The translations under genes and the position numbers were made by a program. From CAYRFQ01 sp964423615 (GTDB taxonomy: Bacteria > Planctomycetota > Planctomycetia > Gemmatales > Gemmataceae), in assembly GCA_964423615.1 (NCBI GenBank), contig CAYRFQ010000052.1, forward strand, positions 1 to 47,497: a stretch of 47,497 bases of DNA, given 5' to 3'. Positions 1 to 12,612 of this stretch are shown here, one piece after another. Each line of letters begins with the position of its first letter. The first letter of the stretch is position 1. Below the pieces are notes generated by a model. The model ran no database searches, was not told the origin of the DNA, and saw only the letters and a list, made by a program, of their open reading frames with translations.

Positions 1-60
1 GGAAACGCAGCGAGCGAAGCGGGAAACGCAGCGAGCGAAGCGGGAAACGCAGCGGGTGAG
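1..60. repeat. 21-bp tandem repeat, two full copies plus a partial third
   Basis: Identical 21-bp units occupy 1-21 and 22-42. A third copy starts at 43 and diverges after about 12 bases. The unit is a multiple of three and leaves frames open on the + strand. One frame would read KRSERSG repeats and stop at 57-59, so this could be the basic C-terminal tail of a gene entering from the left. It could equally be a non-coding repeat cut by the window edge. Confidence 0.75.
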
Positions 61-102
61 GGGGGTCTTGGCCTGCGAACTTTGGCGACTTCGAGTTGTA
101 CC

Positions 103-153
103 CAACACGAACGTTAACCGCTCTAACCCGAAGAGTGGTTAACGTTCGTGTTG
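103..153. repeat. Long hairpin, 22-bp stem
   Basis: Arms 103-124 and 132-153 are reverse complements with a single G-T type mismatch, around a 7-base loop at 125-131. No clear U-tract follows on either strand. The stem is longer than a typical intrinsic terminator, so a REP- or MITE-like intergenic element is also possible. Confidence 0.75.
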
Positions 154-245
154 CGCGATCGACGGTTTGCCCCTGCCGGCTGATAACTAGCGTCGCTTAG
201 CTGGAGAAACGTTGGAGAGAAATAAACTCTACCAACACGAACTAA

Positions 246-270
246 CCGAAGGAGCAATCTCCTCCTTCGG
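246..270. terminator. Hairpin downstream of the minus-strand genes
   Basis: Arms 246-254 (CCGAAGGAG) and 262-270 (CTCCTTCGG) form a perfect 9-bp stem with a 7-base loop. It lies just beyond the stop of the small minus-strand frame at 274-477 and beyond the helicase gene. It is therefore placed where a terminator for that unit would sit, although the U-tract is poor. The word CCAACACGAAC just left of it (232-242) also occurs in the 103-153 hairpin. Confidence 0.45.
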
Positions 271-273
271 CTA

Positions 274-477
274 TCACAATCCTCTCGATCTAAGCAGCCT
301 TGCTTTCGAAAGGTCGGGGAAGAGACGATTCGTGTGACCCTCAAAGCCGTTATCGACTTGATCTTCGAGGGCCTTCCGCATCCAAGCAAACCAGAATTCG
401 AGTGGATGGTAGATCTGCAATATGACGAGGGTGCGTTTCCGTTGGTGCCGAATTTCGGCTAAGGTCATAATCCTCAT
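274..477 (-). CDS. Possible small protein coupled to the helicase gene
   Basis: A 67-residue frame whose ATG (477-475) follows the helicase stop codon (481-479) after one base, an arrangement that suggests translational coupling. A second in-frame ATG lies three codons later, behind GAGG. The product is basic at both ends and has an aromatic-rich helix-like middle (LEFWFAWMRKALEDQV). No family is recognised. The alternative is that it is chance read-through space, because there is no independent signal apart from position. Confidence 0.4.
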   Translation of the reverse strand: MRIMTLAEIRHQRKRTLVILQIYHPLEFWFAWMRKALEDQVDNGFEGHTNRLFPDLSKARLLRSRGL

Positions 478-478
478 T

Positions 479-3400
479 TCAAGACCACGCTGCGTAGAGC
501 GTCATGTCTTGAAGGTCGCGCACGAATCCAGCTTCTTCAAGGAGTTGCCGACCTTCGGTCGTGACGACAGGTTGTCCGTTCCATTCGGAGACCGTCATTT
601 TGTGTTTTGCGAGCAACGCTCGATCACGACGAACCAACTCGGGCAACTTCTTGACACCGGCGGCCAGGTGTTCGCGGCTTGCGCTCGGAAGTGCCGTTAG
701 TTTCTTTCCTTGTTGCTCGACGAGCAGCACGGGCCTTCCGGCAATCATGACGAGCCAGTTCCCTGGCCGTCGCAGCAACGAACGCGTTCCTCCATCCAAC
801 AACGGAATGTCGAACGGGGCACCACTCCCATACACATTCGCCGGATCAAGGCTCTGCATGAGGACGGCAGGACCGTGAGTCGATGGGGCCGCGCTCTCCT
901 GGAGTTGCTCGACCACTTGAGGAAGGGCGAACTGGGCACCGGCCAAGCCTTCGACGAAATATCCACGCCGGACCGTGCCCGCAAGCTCCATCCGACTCAA
1001 CACCTCGTACAAAACCCGCCACGGGGGCATCCGAGAATCCAACTTCGCCAGGTCTCGGGTGGCCACGCCATAACGACCAAGCAAAAGGTCCGCAAAACAA
1101 ATCGACTGACGTTCCATGTCGGGCGAGGCCCACGGGATCAGCGACCACCTTCCTTCGGTTGGAGGCGTCGCACGTTGCGGGCTCCGTCTTCGCAACGAAT
1201 GTCGCGTATGGCCATCGGGTTGAGTCTGTGGCTCTCCGGCACGGACAGGGTCAAATCGATCATTGGTCACGAGCCCTGCTCGTAGGAGCTTCCAAAGGCC
1301 CCTTCGGATGACGCTGGGCGTCTGTCCTGTTTGTTGAGCAAGGTCCACCACGTACAAGGCCCCACGCTGTTGGAGACACTGAAGAATGGTTTCCGTCGGC
1401 TGATCGAGACGAAGTTCGGTGAGGTCTACTGGTGATGGCAGTTCCGCAAAGGCTTCTCGCCGTACGAATGCCAGATGACCGACGTCCTGGTCCTTGGGGC
1501 TTTGACAGAACCAAGTCCACTCGCCCCTTTGGAGGAGTTCATCGAGCATGCGAGAGTTGTAGCCGCGTTGTCTCGAAGGAAAGACCACCTCTTCCCAAGA
1601 AGACGCCGGAAGAAGCAACCCTTGCAGGGTTTCCAGAGTGTCGAGGAGTCCCTCTGGTCCTGGTCGTTGGGTCTCGGGGTGGAGCCCCTGCCACCGCAGA
1701 ACAAAATCGGCGAACTGGTGTGCCGGAAGTGTGAGGACTTCCTTTCGCAGCACTCCGAGCGAACTCCTCTGGACGTGATCAAGGTTATCTGGAGTTGCCC
1801 ATTGCACTGGCTCATCATGGGCCTTCGCCGACACAGACACCAGACGTCCCTGTTTGGTCCACGCGTGGAGTGTCTTAGTGGCCCAGCTTTCGTCGAAGGG
1901 GTATCGCTGCAGCACCTCGTTGAGTCCGACGAGTGCGTGCGTGTTGAGGAACCGAACGAGGATCGTTTCGGCAGAGGACGTCCGGTCCTTCGGTGTCGCC
2001 TCAGTGAGACCAAACGCCCTTTCATAAAGCGATGTCTCCTCCGCCAAGATCCACCGATCGCCCTTGACGGGAATCGTCAACAGAGCCGCCACACCTTCCT
2101 CCCGTAGCTCCTCCAAAAACATGGCCATCGGACCTTCGAGTTCGTCGGTGGCCAGGTCTCCCAGACGACGTAACCACTCGGCCATCTCGGGCTTGCTGCG
2201 AGGCGGTTGACCCACACTCCGCAACCGACGTTCCACCTGATTGATGGCCCTGGGGTCGAGGAGGTGTTCTTGTCCGTCAGGCGAGAGCAACTGCTCTAAC
2301 ATCCGTTGGTCGAGCGATTGACTGCTCGAAGAGTCGGACTCCGTCGAGTCCGTCTCGTACATCTGCGATGCCGTGAACGCGAACAACAATCCCGACGCGA
2401 ATGGCGAGGGAGCTTCGACCTGCTTCGCTACGACCTGGACGTTTCCGTCTGTGATGTCCTGGACGAGATCCTTGATGCGGGGTAGGTCGAGGTAATCGTT
2501 CAGACACTCGCGGAACGTCTCGACGACGACTGGGAAGTCTGGGTGCTTGCGCGCGACCTGGAGAAGGTCACGTCCCCGCAGCCGCTGGAGCCAGAGGGGA
2601 GCACGCCGACCTCCCTGTCCTGATGGGAGGATCAACGACCTCGCAGCGTTCTGTCGAAACCGCAGAGCGAATAACGGACTGTCGATCAACTCCTCGATGA
2701 TTAGTTGCTGGACATTCTCGGCGGTGATTCCCTCGAATACGTCGAGAACAGCTTCATCCGATTCGGTCAATCGAATGAGGATGCCATCGTTGTGGTGCAG
2801 ACACTTCGGACGGTACCCAAGCCGATGTCGAAGACGATTCTCGAAGGCATATCGCAGACCCAGATGCAAGCGATTTCCAAACGGACTCAGCAGCAGCAGT
2901 TGCCAGTCGCCGAGTTGGTCTCGACACGCCTCAATGTAAATGACCTTGTCACTCGGGAGACACCCCGCTCGTTCGACCTGCTTCAGGACATGCCACCGTA
3001 GATTCCAGGCAGCATCCCGACTCAGGTGGAAATCTTGTTGGAGCCACTGTTGACAACCCTCGTCTTCGAAGCGGCGCTCGATTTCGCGAAGAAACTCACC
3101 CATCGCGGTTCCGAGTTCGTAGGTCCGTCCAGGTCCTTCTCCTCTCCAAAAAGGGATAGTCGCATGGGCCCCTTCGGCCGGACTGACGACGATTCGGTCG
3201 GTGTCGATGCTGTCCACTCGCCAGCTGTTTGTGCCGAGCAGAAACGCCTCACCAACCCGGATCTCGTAGACGAACTCTTCGTCGAGTTCTCCGAGACGTA
3301 AGCCTGCAGCGTTGTAAACGCCATACTGGCCGGTGTCCGGAATGGCTCCGGCATGTCGGACTGCCAGTTGCTTGGTCCCAGGAAGCGCCAACAGTCGATT

Positions 3401-4936
3401 GTTGACCCTGTCCCAGCTGATGCGAGGTTGCAGGGCGTTCATGAGTTGCCCTGGTCGGACGGGCTCTCCGTCGGGGGGGGTATCCTTACCCTCGAGCTGC
3501 GTCTGGAACCGGTAACGCCCAGTGATCATCTCCAGGACGGACTCGAGGACGGCAGGCGTCAGGTCCCGGTAGGGGTACGCCTGGCGGACCAGAGAGTGAA
3601 GGTCGGAGACCTCCCAATTCTCCATGGCGACCATTCCCACGATTTGTTGACACAAGATGTCGAGTGCGTTCGTGGGCACACGGCAATACTCGACGTTTCC
3701 TGCCATCATCTCCCTGGCGAGCACAGCTTGTTCGAGAAGGTCGTTCATCGTGTGTGGGATCAAGCGCCCCTTGCTCTTCTGTCCGACGAGGTGACCGGCT
3801 CGACCAACACGCTGGAGTCCTCTGGCGACGTTATTCGGAGACGTGACTTGACACACGAGATCCACCGCTCCCATGTCGATGCCCATCTCCAACGAGGCCG
3901 TAGCCACGACGCCTTTGAGTTTTCCGTCTTTGAGGGCTTGCTCGGTGTCGCGTCGGACTTCGAGGGACACGCTGCCGTGGTGAGCGCGGACGAGTGGCTC
4001 TTTCGACTCGGGTTCTGTTTCGGACTCCAGGTCATTGACGCAAGCCGTGATTCGCTCGACGCTCCGACGGTCCTTGGCAAAGATGATGGTGCTTTCGTGA
4101 GCGTGAATCTGATCACGCAGAAGACGATAGATCGACGGCCACACGGTCCCCTCGGGCAACGGTCCAAATCGCTCGACGGGCAGTGTCACCTGGAGGTCGA
4201 TTTCCTTGCGAATTCCGGCATCCACGATCGTGACCTCACGAGGCGTGAGCTTGCTTTTGGTGTCGCATTGGAGACCGCCGAGATACCTCGCGACCTCCTC
4301 CAATGGTCGTTGCGTCGCCGATAATCCGATGCGCACAAAACTCTTCGGATTGAGTGCTTCGAGCCGCTCCAGCAGCAACGAAAGAAAGACCCCTCGTTTG
4401 GTCGTGCAGAGCGAATGGATCTCGTCCACGATGCAGTATCGTACATTTCGAAGAGTTTCACGCCCCTTGGATGTCAACAGCAGGTGCAAGGACTCAGGCG
4501 TTGTGATGAGAACATGCGGCGGTCGCCGGACCATGCGTTGGCGTTCATTCGTCGGAGTGTCACCCGTGCGGACACCTGTCTCGATGACGGGCAACAGAAA
4601 GTTGATGCTTTGGGCGACGTTGGCAACTCCCTCAAGAGGAACTTGCAAGTTCCGATGAATGTCGTTGTTGAGGGCCTTCAGTGGCGAGATGTACAGAACC
4701 TGCACGCCACGCGGCAACGGGTTCTGTCGCCACAGCGAATCGAGACACGCAAGGAACGAAGCGAGCGTTTTCCCTGATCCCGTGGGCGCGAGAATCAACG
4801 TGTGTTTTCCCTCCACGATGCCAGGCCAACCCTGTTCCTGCGCAGGCGTAGGATCACCGAAACGCTCCCGAAACCACTGTTGGACCGGAGGCAGAAACAG
4901 TTCCAAAACGGACGATTGCGACTTGTTGTTTCCCAA
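479..4936 (-). CDS. lhr: Lhr-type ATP-dependent DNA helicase (large helicase-related)
   Basis: A superfamily 2 DEAD/H helicase of 1485 residues, close to the size of long bacterial Lhr. Walker A (APTGSGKT) is at residues 50-57, the DEIH box at 171-174, motif III (GLSATQ) at about 204-209, and motif VI (QRVGRAGH) at 375-382. The remaining ~1000 residues fit the Lhr winged-helix, beta-barrel and C-terminal region. The protein is expected to be a cytoplasmic 3'-5' ssDNA translocase that unwinds RNA:DNA or branched DNA in repair. In the E. coli protein the C-terminal part carries uracil-DNA glycosylase activity, which is family knowledge and not shown here. The gene stands alone, with a ~145-bp gap to uppP's end. 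The start ATG at 4936 has no strong Shine-Dalgarno, but the frame begins just before the conserved N-terminal region. Confidence 0.93.
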   Translation of the reverse strand: MGNNKSQSSVLELFLPPVQQWFRERFGDPTPAQEQGWPGIVEGKHTLILAPTGSGKTLASFLACLDSLWRQNPLPRGVQVLYISPLKALNNDIHRNLQVPLEGVANVAQSINFLLPVIETGVRTGDTPTNERQRMVRRPPHVLITTPESLHLLLTSKGRETLRNVRYCIVDEIHSLCTTKRGVFLSLLLERLEALNPKSFVRIGLSATQRPLEEVARYLGGLQCDTKSKLTPREVTIVDAGIRKEIDLQVTLPVERFGPLPEGTVWPSIYRLLRDQIHAHESTIIFAKDRRSVERITACVNDLESETEPESKEPLVRAHHGSVSLEVRRDTEQALKDGKLKGVVATASLEMGIDMGAVDLVCQVTSPNNVARGLQRVGRAGHLVGQKSKGRLIPHTMNDLLEQAVLAREMMAGNVEYCRVPTNALDILCQQIVGMVAMENWEVSDLHSLVRQAYPYRDLTPAVLESVLEMITGRYRFQTQLEGKDTPPDGEPVRPGQLMNALQPRISWDRVNNRLLALPGTKQLAVRHAGAIPDTGQYGVYNAAGLRLGELDEEFVYEIRVGEAFLLGTNSWRVDSIDTDRIVVSPAEGAHATIPFWRGEGPGRTYELGTAMGEFLREIERRFEDEGCQQWLQQDFHLSRDAAWNLRWHVLKQVERAGCLPSDKVIYIEACRDQLGDWQLLLLSPFGNRLHLGLRYAFENRLRHRLGYRPKCLHHNDGILIRLTESDEAVLDVFEGITAENVQQLIIEELIDSPLFALRFRQNAARSLILPSGQGGRRAPLWLQRLRGRDLLQVARKHPDFPVVVETFRECLNDYLDLPRIKDLVQDITDGNVQVVAKQVEAPSPFASGLLFAFTASQMYETDSTESDSSSSQSLDQRMLEQLLSPDGQEHLLDPRAINQVERRLRSVGQPPRSKPEMAEWLRRLGDLATDELEGPMAMFLEELREEGVAALLTIPVKGDRWILAEETSLYERAFGLTEATPKDRTSSAETILVRFLNTHALVGLNEVLQRYPFDESWATKTLHAWTKQGRLVSVSAKAHDEPVQWATPDNLDHVQRSSLGVLRKEVLTLPAHQFADFVLRWQGLHPETQRPGPEGLLDTLETLQGLLLPASSWEEVVFPSRQRGYNSRMLDELLQRGEWTWFCQSPKDQDVGHLAFVRREAFAELPSPVDLTELRLDQPTETILQCLQQRGALYVVDLAQQTGQTPSVIRRGLWKLLRAGLVTNDRFDPVRAGEPQTQPDGHTRHSLRRRSPQRATPPTEGRWSLIPWASPDMERQSICFADLLLGRYGVATRDLAKLDSRMPPWRVLYEVLSRMELAGTVRRGYFVEGLAGAQFALPQVVEQLQESAAPSTHGPAVLMQSLDPANVYGSGAPFDIPLLDGGTRSLLRRPGNWLVMIAGRPVLLVEQQGKKLTALPSASREHLAAGVKKLPELVRRDRALLAKHKMTVSEWNGQPVVTTEGRQLLEEAGFVRDLQDMTLYAAWS

Positions 4937-5081
4937 AACGATCCACCCGTCAGGCGACTCAAAAGAACGGCGTTTGCATTCCTGTTTTAGTGTACAGAGT
5001 CACACTGAGATGAGGCACCCCGGTTGAGGATTAGTGAAAAGGTCGTTCCAATCTACACGCTGGAAGGTGAAACAACTTTCC

Positions 5082-5909
5082 CTACTCCGGCAATTCGAAC
5101 TTGACTCCGAAACCGAACATAGCAATGAGGCCGATACCGCCGACAAGGATCCGGTACACGCCGAACCAAATGAAAGTGTACGTTCGGATGAAACTTAAGA
5201 GAAATTTGACGGCGAGAATCGCCACCAGGAAAGAGGTTACGAAACCAACGGCCAGGATTTGGAAGTGTTCCAAGGCCAGCGAAGACTGGTGCTCATAAAG
5301 TTCTTTGAGTGTTGCGGCCGCCATGGTCGGGACGGCGAGCAAGAAAGAAAACTCGACCGCTGCCTTACGTTTCCAACCCAAAGTTAACGCTCCCAAGATG
5401 GTAGCCGCCGAGCGAGAAACGCCAGGAATCATGGCGATGGCCTGGAAACACCCAAGCAACATACAATCTCGATAGCTCGCTTCTTCGAGGTGTTCCTGGC
5501 CATCGGGCTTTTCCCTATGCCATGTTTCAAAGAGGATGATCACTACCCCGCCGATGGCCAACATGGCAAGGTGGAGTTCGGACCGTTTGAGGGCATCATC
5601 GACTACCACCTTGAAGATTAGATAAAGAACGCCTGTAGGAATGAACGCTGCGATGACCCTTAAGATAACCTTCCTGTCCACAAGGAGTTTCTTCCAGTAA
5701 AGGGCGACCACGGCCAAAATCGCGCCGAACTGAATGATAATCGAGAACGCAATGACGAACGGGTCCTTGTTGTCGACTCCGATGAACGGCTGGGAGAGCA
5801 ACAAATGGGCTGTCGAGGAAACAGGGAGAAATTCGGTCAATCCTTCGATAATCCCCAGAATAACAGCTTTCAGAGCAGTCAGTTCTAATGGGCTGGCGGA
5901 TGAGGGCAT
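5082..5909 (-). CDS. uppP: Undecaprenyl-diphosphatase UppP (BacA family)
   Basis: A 275-residue polytopic membrane enzyme that dephosphorylates undecaprenyl diphosphate to recycle the lipid carrier for peptidoglycan and other wall polymers. Resistance to bacitracin is a known side effect in this family. The two signature motifs are clear: EGLTEFLPVSSTAH at residues 22-35 (catalytic Glu pair) and PGVSRSAAT at 162-170 with Arg166. Several hydrophobic helices follow. The open frame continues upstream to 6290, but those ~127 residues are Arg/Pro-rich and unlike any UppP. I therefore start at ATG 5909, which gives the usual family length. It is not in an operon: the helicase gene follows on the same strand after ~145 bp. 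Confidence 0.94.
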   Translation of the reverse strand: MPSSASPLELTALKAVILGIIEGLTEFLPVSSTAHLLLSQPFIGVDNKDPFVIAFSIIIQFGAILAVVALYWKKLLVDRKVILRVIAAFIPTGVLYLIFKVVVDDALKRSELHLAMLAIGGVVIILFETWHREKPDGQEHLEEASYRDCMLLGCFQAIAMIPGVSRSAATILGALTLGWKRKAAVEFSFLLAVPTMAAATLKELYEHQSSLALEHFQILAVGFVTSFLVAILAVKFLLSFIRTYTFIWFGVYRILVGGIGLIAMFGFGVKFELPE

Positions 5910-6546
5910 CGGAGCAGGGTCTTTCTTGGGTTGGTGATTCTGTGGGCGGATATTGAGGCGCTTACGTCGGTGATGGATTGCGTGGCTCATCACCAAAACG
6001 ACGTGTTCGCCTGGCATAACCCTTGGTCTGCACCTTAACATTACGATTGCAGACACAAATCCGCCATAATCTTGAATGGAAAATCGTGCCCAAGATGGAT
6101 ATGACAAAAGCCGATAGAAAGTGTGAGGGTCAGGCCGACCAAAAAACAAATCCGATGCAGCAACAAGTCTGCTTCCCCAAGAATCGAATTCGGTCCCTCG
6201 AGGCGTCACCGAAATTCGAGAAGGCCTGTCCCGCAAACCCTGCGATGCTAGAAGTCCCGTCGAAAAGGTTGTTAAAGGCACCTTTTCCATCCGCGGCGCA
6301 AAATCGACTTGATCCGGTTGATCAAATCGAATCCGAACGATCGGTAGAACTCAACCGTATTGCGGCAGGATTGTCAAATTCTCGAAGAAAGGAACTTTTA
6401 CGGAGGTCAATTCGTCCTACATTAGTATTTAAATGCAAAGGTTTTCGCCCTTTTCTGCCAAGACAGCTCCCTGGGCCAATTGCCTGTCCTCGATAAGGGG
6501 AACTGCTCAATTGACAGTCCCCTCAAATTTAGTTTATACTCCTTGG
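5910..6546. other. Long gene-poor gap
   Basis: Between uppP (-) and the kinase (+) lies about 1 kb without a convincing gene. Open frames here (for example + 6023-6496) have no recognisable domain, no Shine-Dalgarno and erratic composition. Except for the promoter at 6511-6540, I see nothing assignable. Confidence 0.6.
6511..6540 (+). promoter_or_regulatory. Near-consensus sigma-70 promoter
   Basis: TTGACA at 6511-6516, an 18-base spacer and TATACT at 6535-6540. The -35 is perfect and the -10 differs at one base. The expected start of transcription, about seven bases past the -10, falls on the ATG at 6547, which would make that frame leaderless. The kinase gene at 6916 would have a ~370-base leader if it uses the same promoter. 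Confidence 0.7.
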
Positions 6547-6690
6547 ATGAAAGAGCGATCGCCAACATTCCTCGCATGCGTGAGCCTCCTACTAATCTCG
6601 GAACTCGCAAGCATCTCTCGTTGTGAGGGGTTTGGCCAGATATTTCCTTGTCTCCAAAGAAGAATCACAGCCCTGGAGATAGAAAACTAA
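6547..6690 (+). CDS. Possible leaderless 47-residue signal-peptide-like peptide
   Basis: The ATG lies seven bases past a near-consensus -10, the geometry of a leaderless mRNA. The product begins MKERSPTFLACVSLLLISEL: two positive residues, then a hydrophobic helix, then SISRCEG, resembling a secretion or lipoprotein signal followed by a ~20-residue tail. No family is recognised. It could be a short secreted or membrane peptide, a leader peptide for the kinase gene, or a chance frame behind the kinase promoter. Confidence 0.4.
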   Translation: MKERSPTFLACVSLLLISELASISRCEGFGQIFPCLQRRITALEIEN

Positions 6691-6915
6691 TCTATAATGC
6701 AGCAAAATTGTGAGCCCTGCGGTTGAGTGGAACAGGGTTTGCGTGTATTGTTCTGTCGCATGGGAAACCGTGCGGAACACCTGTGCAGTTCAGTAGTGCA
6801 GTCGAGGTCAATCGTTTTTGGTCTCTCGAGACCATAGAAATGAAACCTTGCCGAACAAATTTAATGAACCGGAAAACAGCGGAGAGACGGGTTTTGCGCC
6901 CGTTGTCATTTCCCT

Positions 6916-11409
<4,494 letters not shown>

Positions 11410-11593
11410 GTCTACTTACGGCGTGAAAAATTCAAAGTACATATTCCTTTTTGGCAGGATATTCCGGTCCAATCAAATAATGCCAGATCCCATCATTGGG
11501 AAACACAACTCGGCCCGACATACCTCTCAATTTTGTAACCATAGCCTCGTATGATCATCCCATCCAAGACGAACCCACAGCCATTCGCACATC

Positions 11594-12607
11594 ATGATCG
11601 ACCACACCATAATCTGGCAATCAGTGGCGGTTTGCTCCCTTTTCAGTGGCGTCGTTTTGTTCAGTTGTAGTTGGCCATGGCGAGAAATTCGTCCACGCGC
11701 AGCACAGATGGGCTACGCTCTTGGCATCGGTGGAGCCGTGTTGTTCGGAATGTGGTGGCTGGGGATCTCTATCTCGTGGCCCCCAACGAATCACGAAGAA
11801 CGAATCGTTCTATTGATTTTGCCAACGGTCGTTGCCATCGAAGTGGTCATCGCTACTGTCCAGCCGAACGTCCCGGCTGCCTGGGCTCTGCGAGTTCTCG
11901 TTGCCTCGGCCATTCCAGGCGTTTTGCTCCAGGGGCACCAACTCCTGCAATCGGATAACCCTGATTTCAAAATACTGGAGATACGAACGTGGAACCCTGC
12001 CGAAAGGCATCTGTGGTTGTTGGGAGCTGCGGTAGTCTTGGTCGGAGTCTGGTGGTCGCTGACTTTTCTTCTCAGAAGACACAGCAAACGGATCATCCTG
12101 TTAGCCATCATCCTCTCCACTGGCGCGGCACTGTGGGCCTCGTATTCCGCAGGATACGCCACGAACTACCGAATCGGTCTTCCTGTCGTTGTATCCCTTT
12201 TCGCGGCGTGGGTCGTGTCGTGGCTATTACCTGATGGCCGTTCCGGCGAACCAGCGATTGGGATCGGCGTTGCGGGATTGTTTTGCGTCCTGATGGGCTC
12301 GGTGTTCTACAGTGCAGCCCCAGAGACAAGCGGACTCGTTTATGCCTTACCGATTCTACTGGCTCCCATGTCTTGTTGGTTTCTCGAACTCTCGGTCCTG
12401 ACGCCAAAGTCTCGTTGGCGGGACGCGATGGGATTTTTCTTTGTGGTTCTACTACTTCTGTGTGGAATCCATCTTGCAAGACCAGCGACTCCTGCTCCAA
12501 AACTCCAAGAAGAGACCATCGCTCCTCCCGAGACCAATGCCGACTGGTACGAAGGACCAGAAATAGATATGTCTCTGGATGATCTGAAGTGTTGGAAACC
12601 GGAGTAA
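11594..12607 (+). CDS. Polytopic membrane protein of unknown function
   Basis: A 337-residue protein with about nine or ten hydrophobic helices from near the N-terminus to residue ~300, then a short polar tail rich in Pro and acidic residues (ending MSLDDLKCWKPE). Many Trp residues sit at helix edges. No transporter or enzyme motif is visible, and I do not recognise the family. It starts at ATG 11594, about 184 bp after the kinase gene on the same strand, without a good Shine-Dalgarno. Its stop is only five bases from the glgA stop on the other strand, so the two transcripts must overlap or end inside each other. Confidence 0.85.
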   Translation: MIDHTIIWQSVAVCSLFSGVVLFSCSWPWREIRPRAAQMGYALGIGGAVLFGMWWLGISISWPPTNHEERIVLLILPTVVAIEVVIATVQPNVPAAWALRVLVASAIPGVLLQGHQLLQSDNPDFKILEIRTWNPAERHLWLLGAAVVLVGVWWSLTFLLRRHSKRIILLAIILSTGAALWASYSAGYATNYRIGLPVVVSLFAAWVVSWLLPDGRSGEPAIGIGVAGLFCVLMGSVFYSAAPETSGLVYALPILLAPMSCWFLELSVLTPKSRWRDAMGFFFVVLLLLCGIHLARPATPAPKLQEETIAPPETNADWYEGPEIDMSLDDLKCWKPE

Positions 12608-12612
12608 ATCTA

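Noticed and set aside
1..60. Repeats as a CRISPR array
   Set aside because: The units are directly adjacent with no spacers.
3353..4324. Long + strand open frame (323 codons) antisense to the helicase gene
   Set aside because: It mirrors the codon structure of a well-supported gene, has no recognisable domain and no start signal.
5910..6290. N-terminal extension of UppP
   Set aside because: About 127 residues of Arg/Pro-rich text unlike the family. ATG 5909 gives the normal length.
6023..6496. 157-codon + frame before the kinase gene
   Set aside because: No domain, no Shine-Dalgarno, and it overlaps the spurious upstream extension of the uppP frame.
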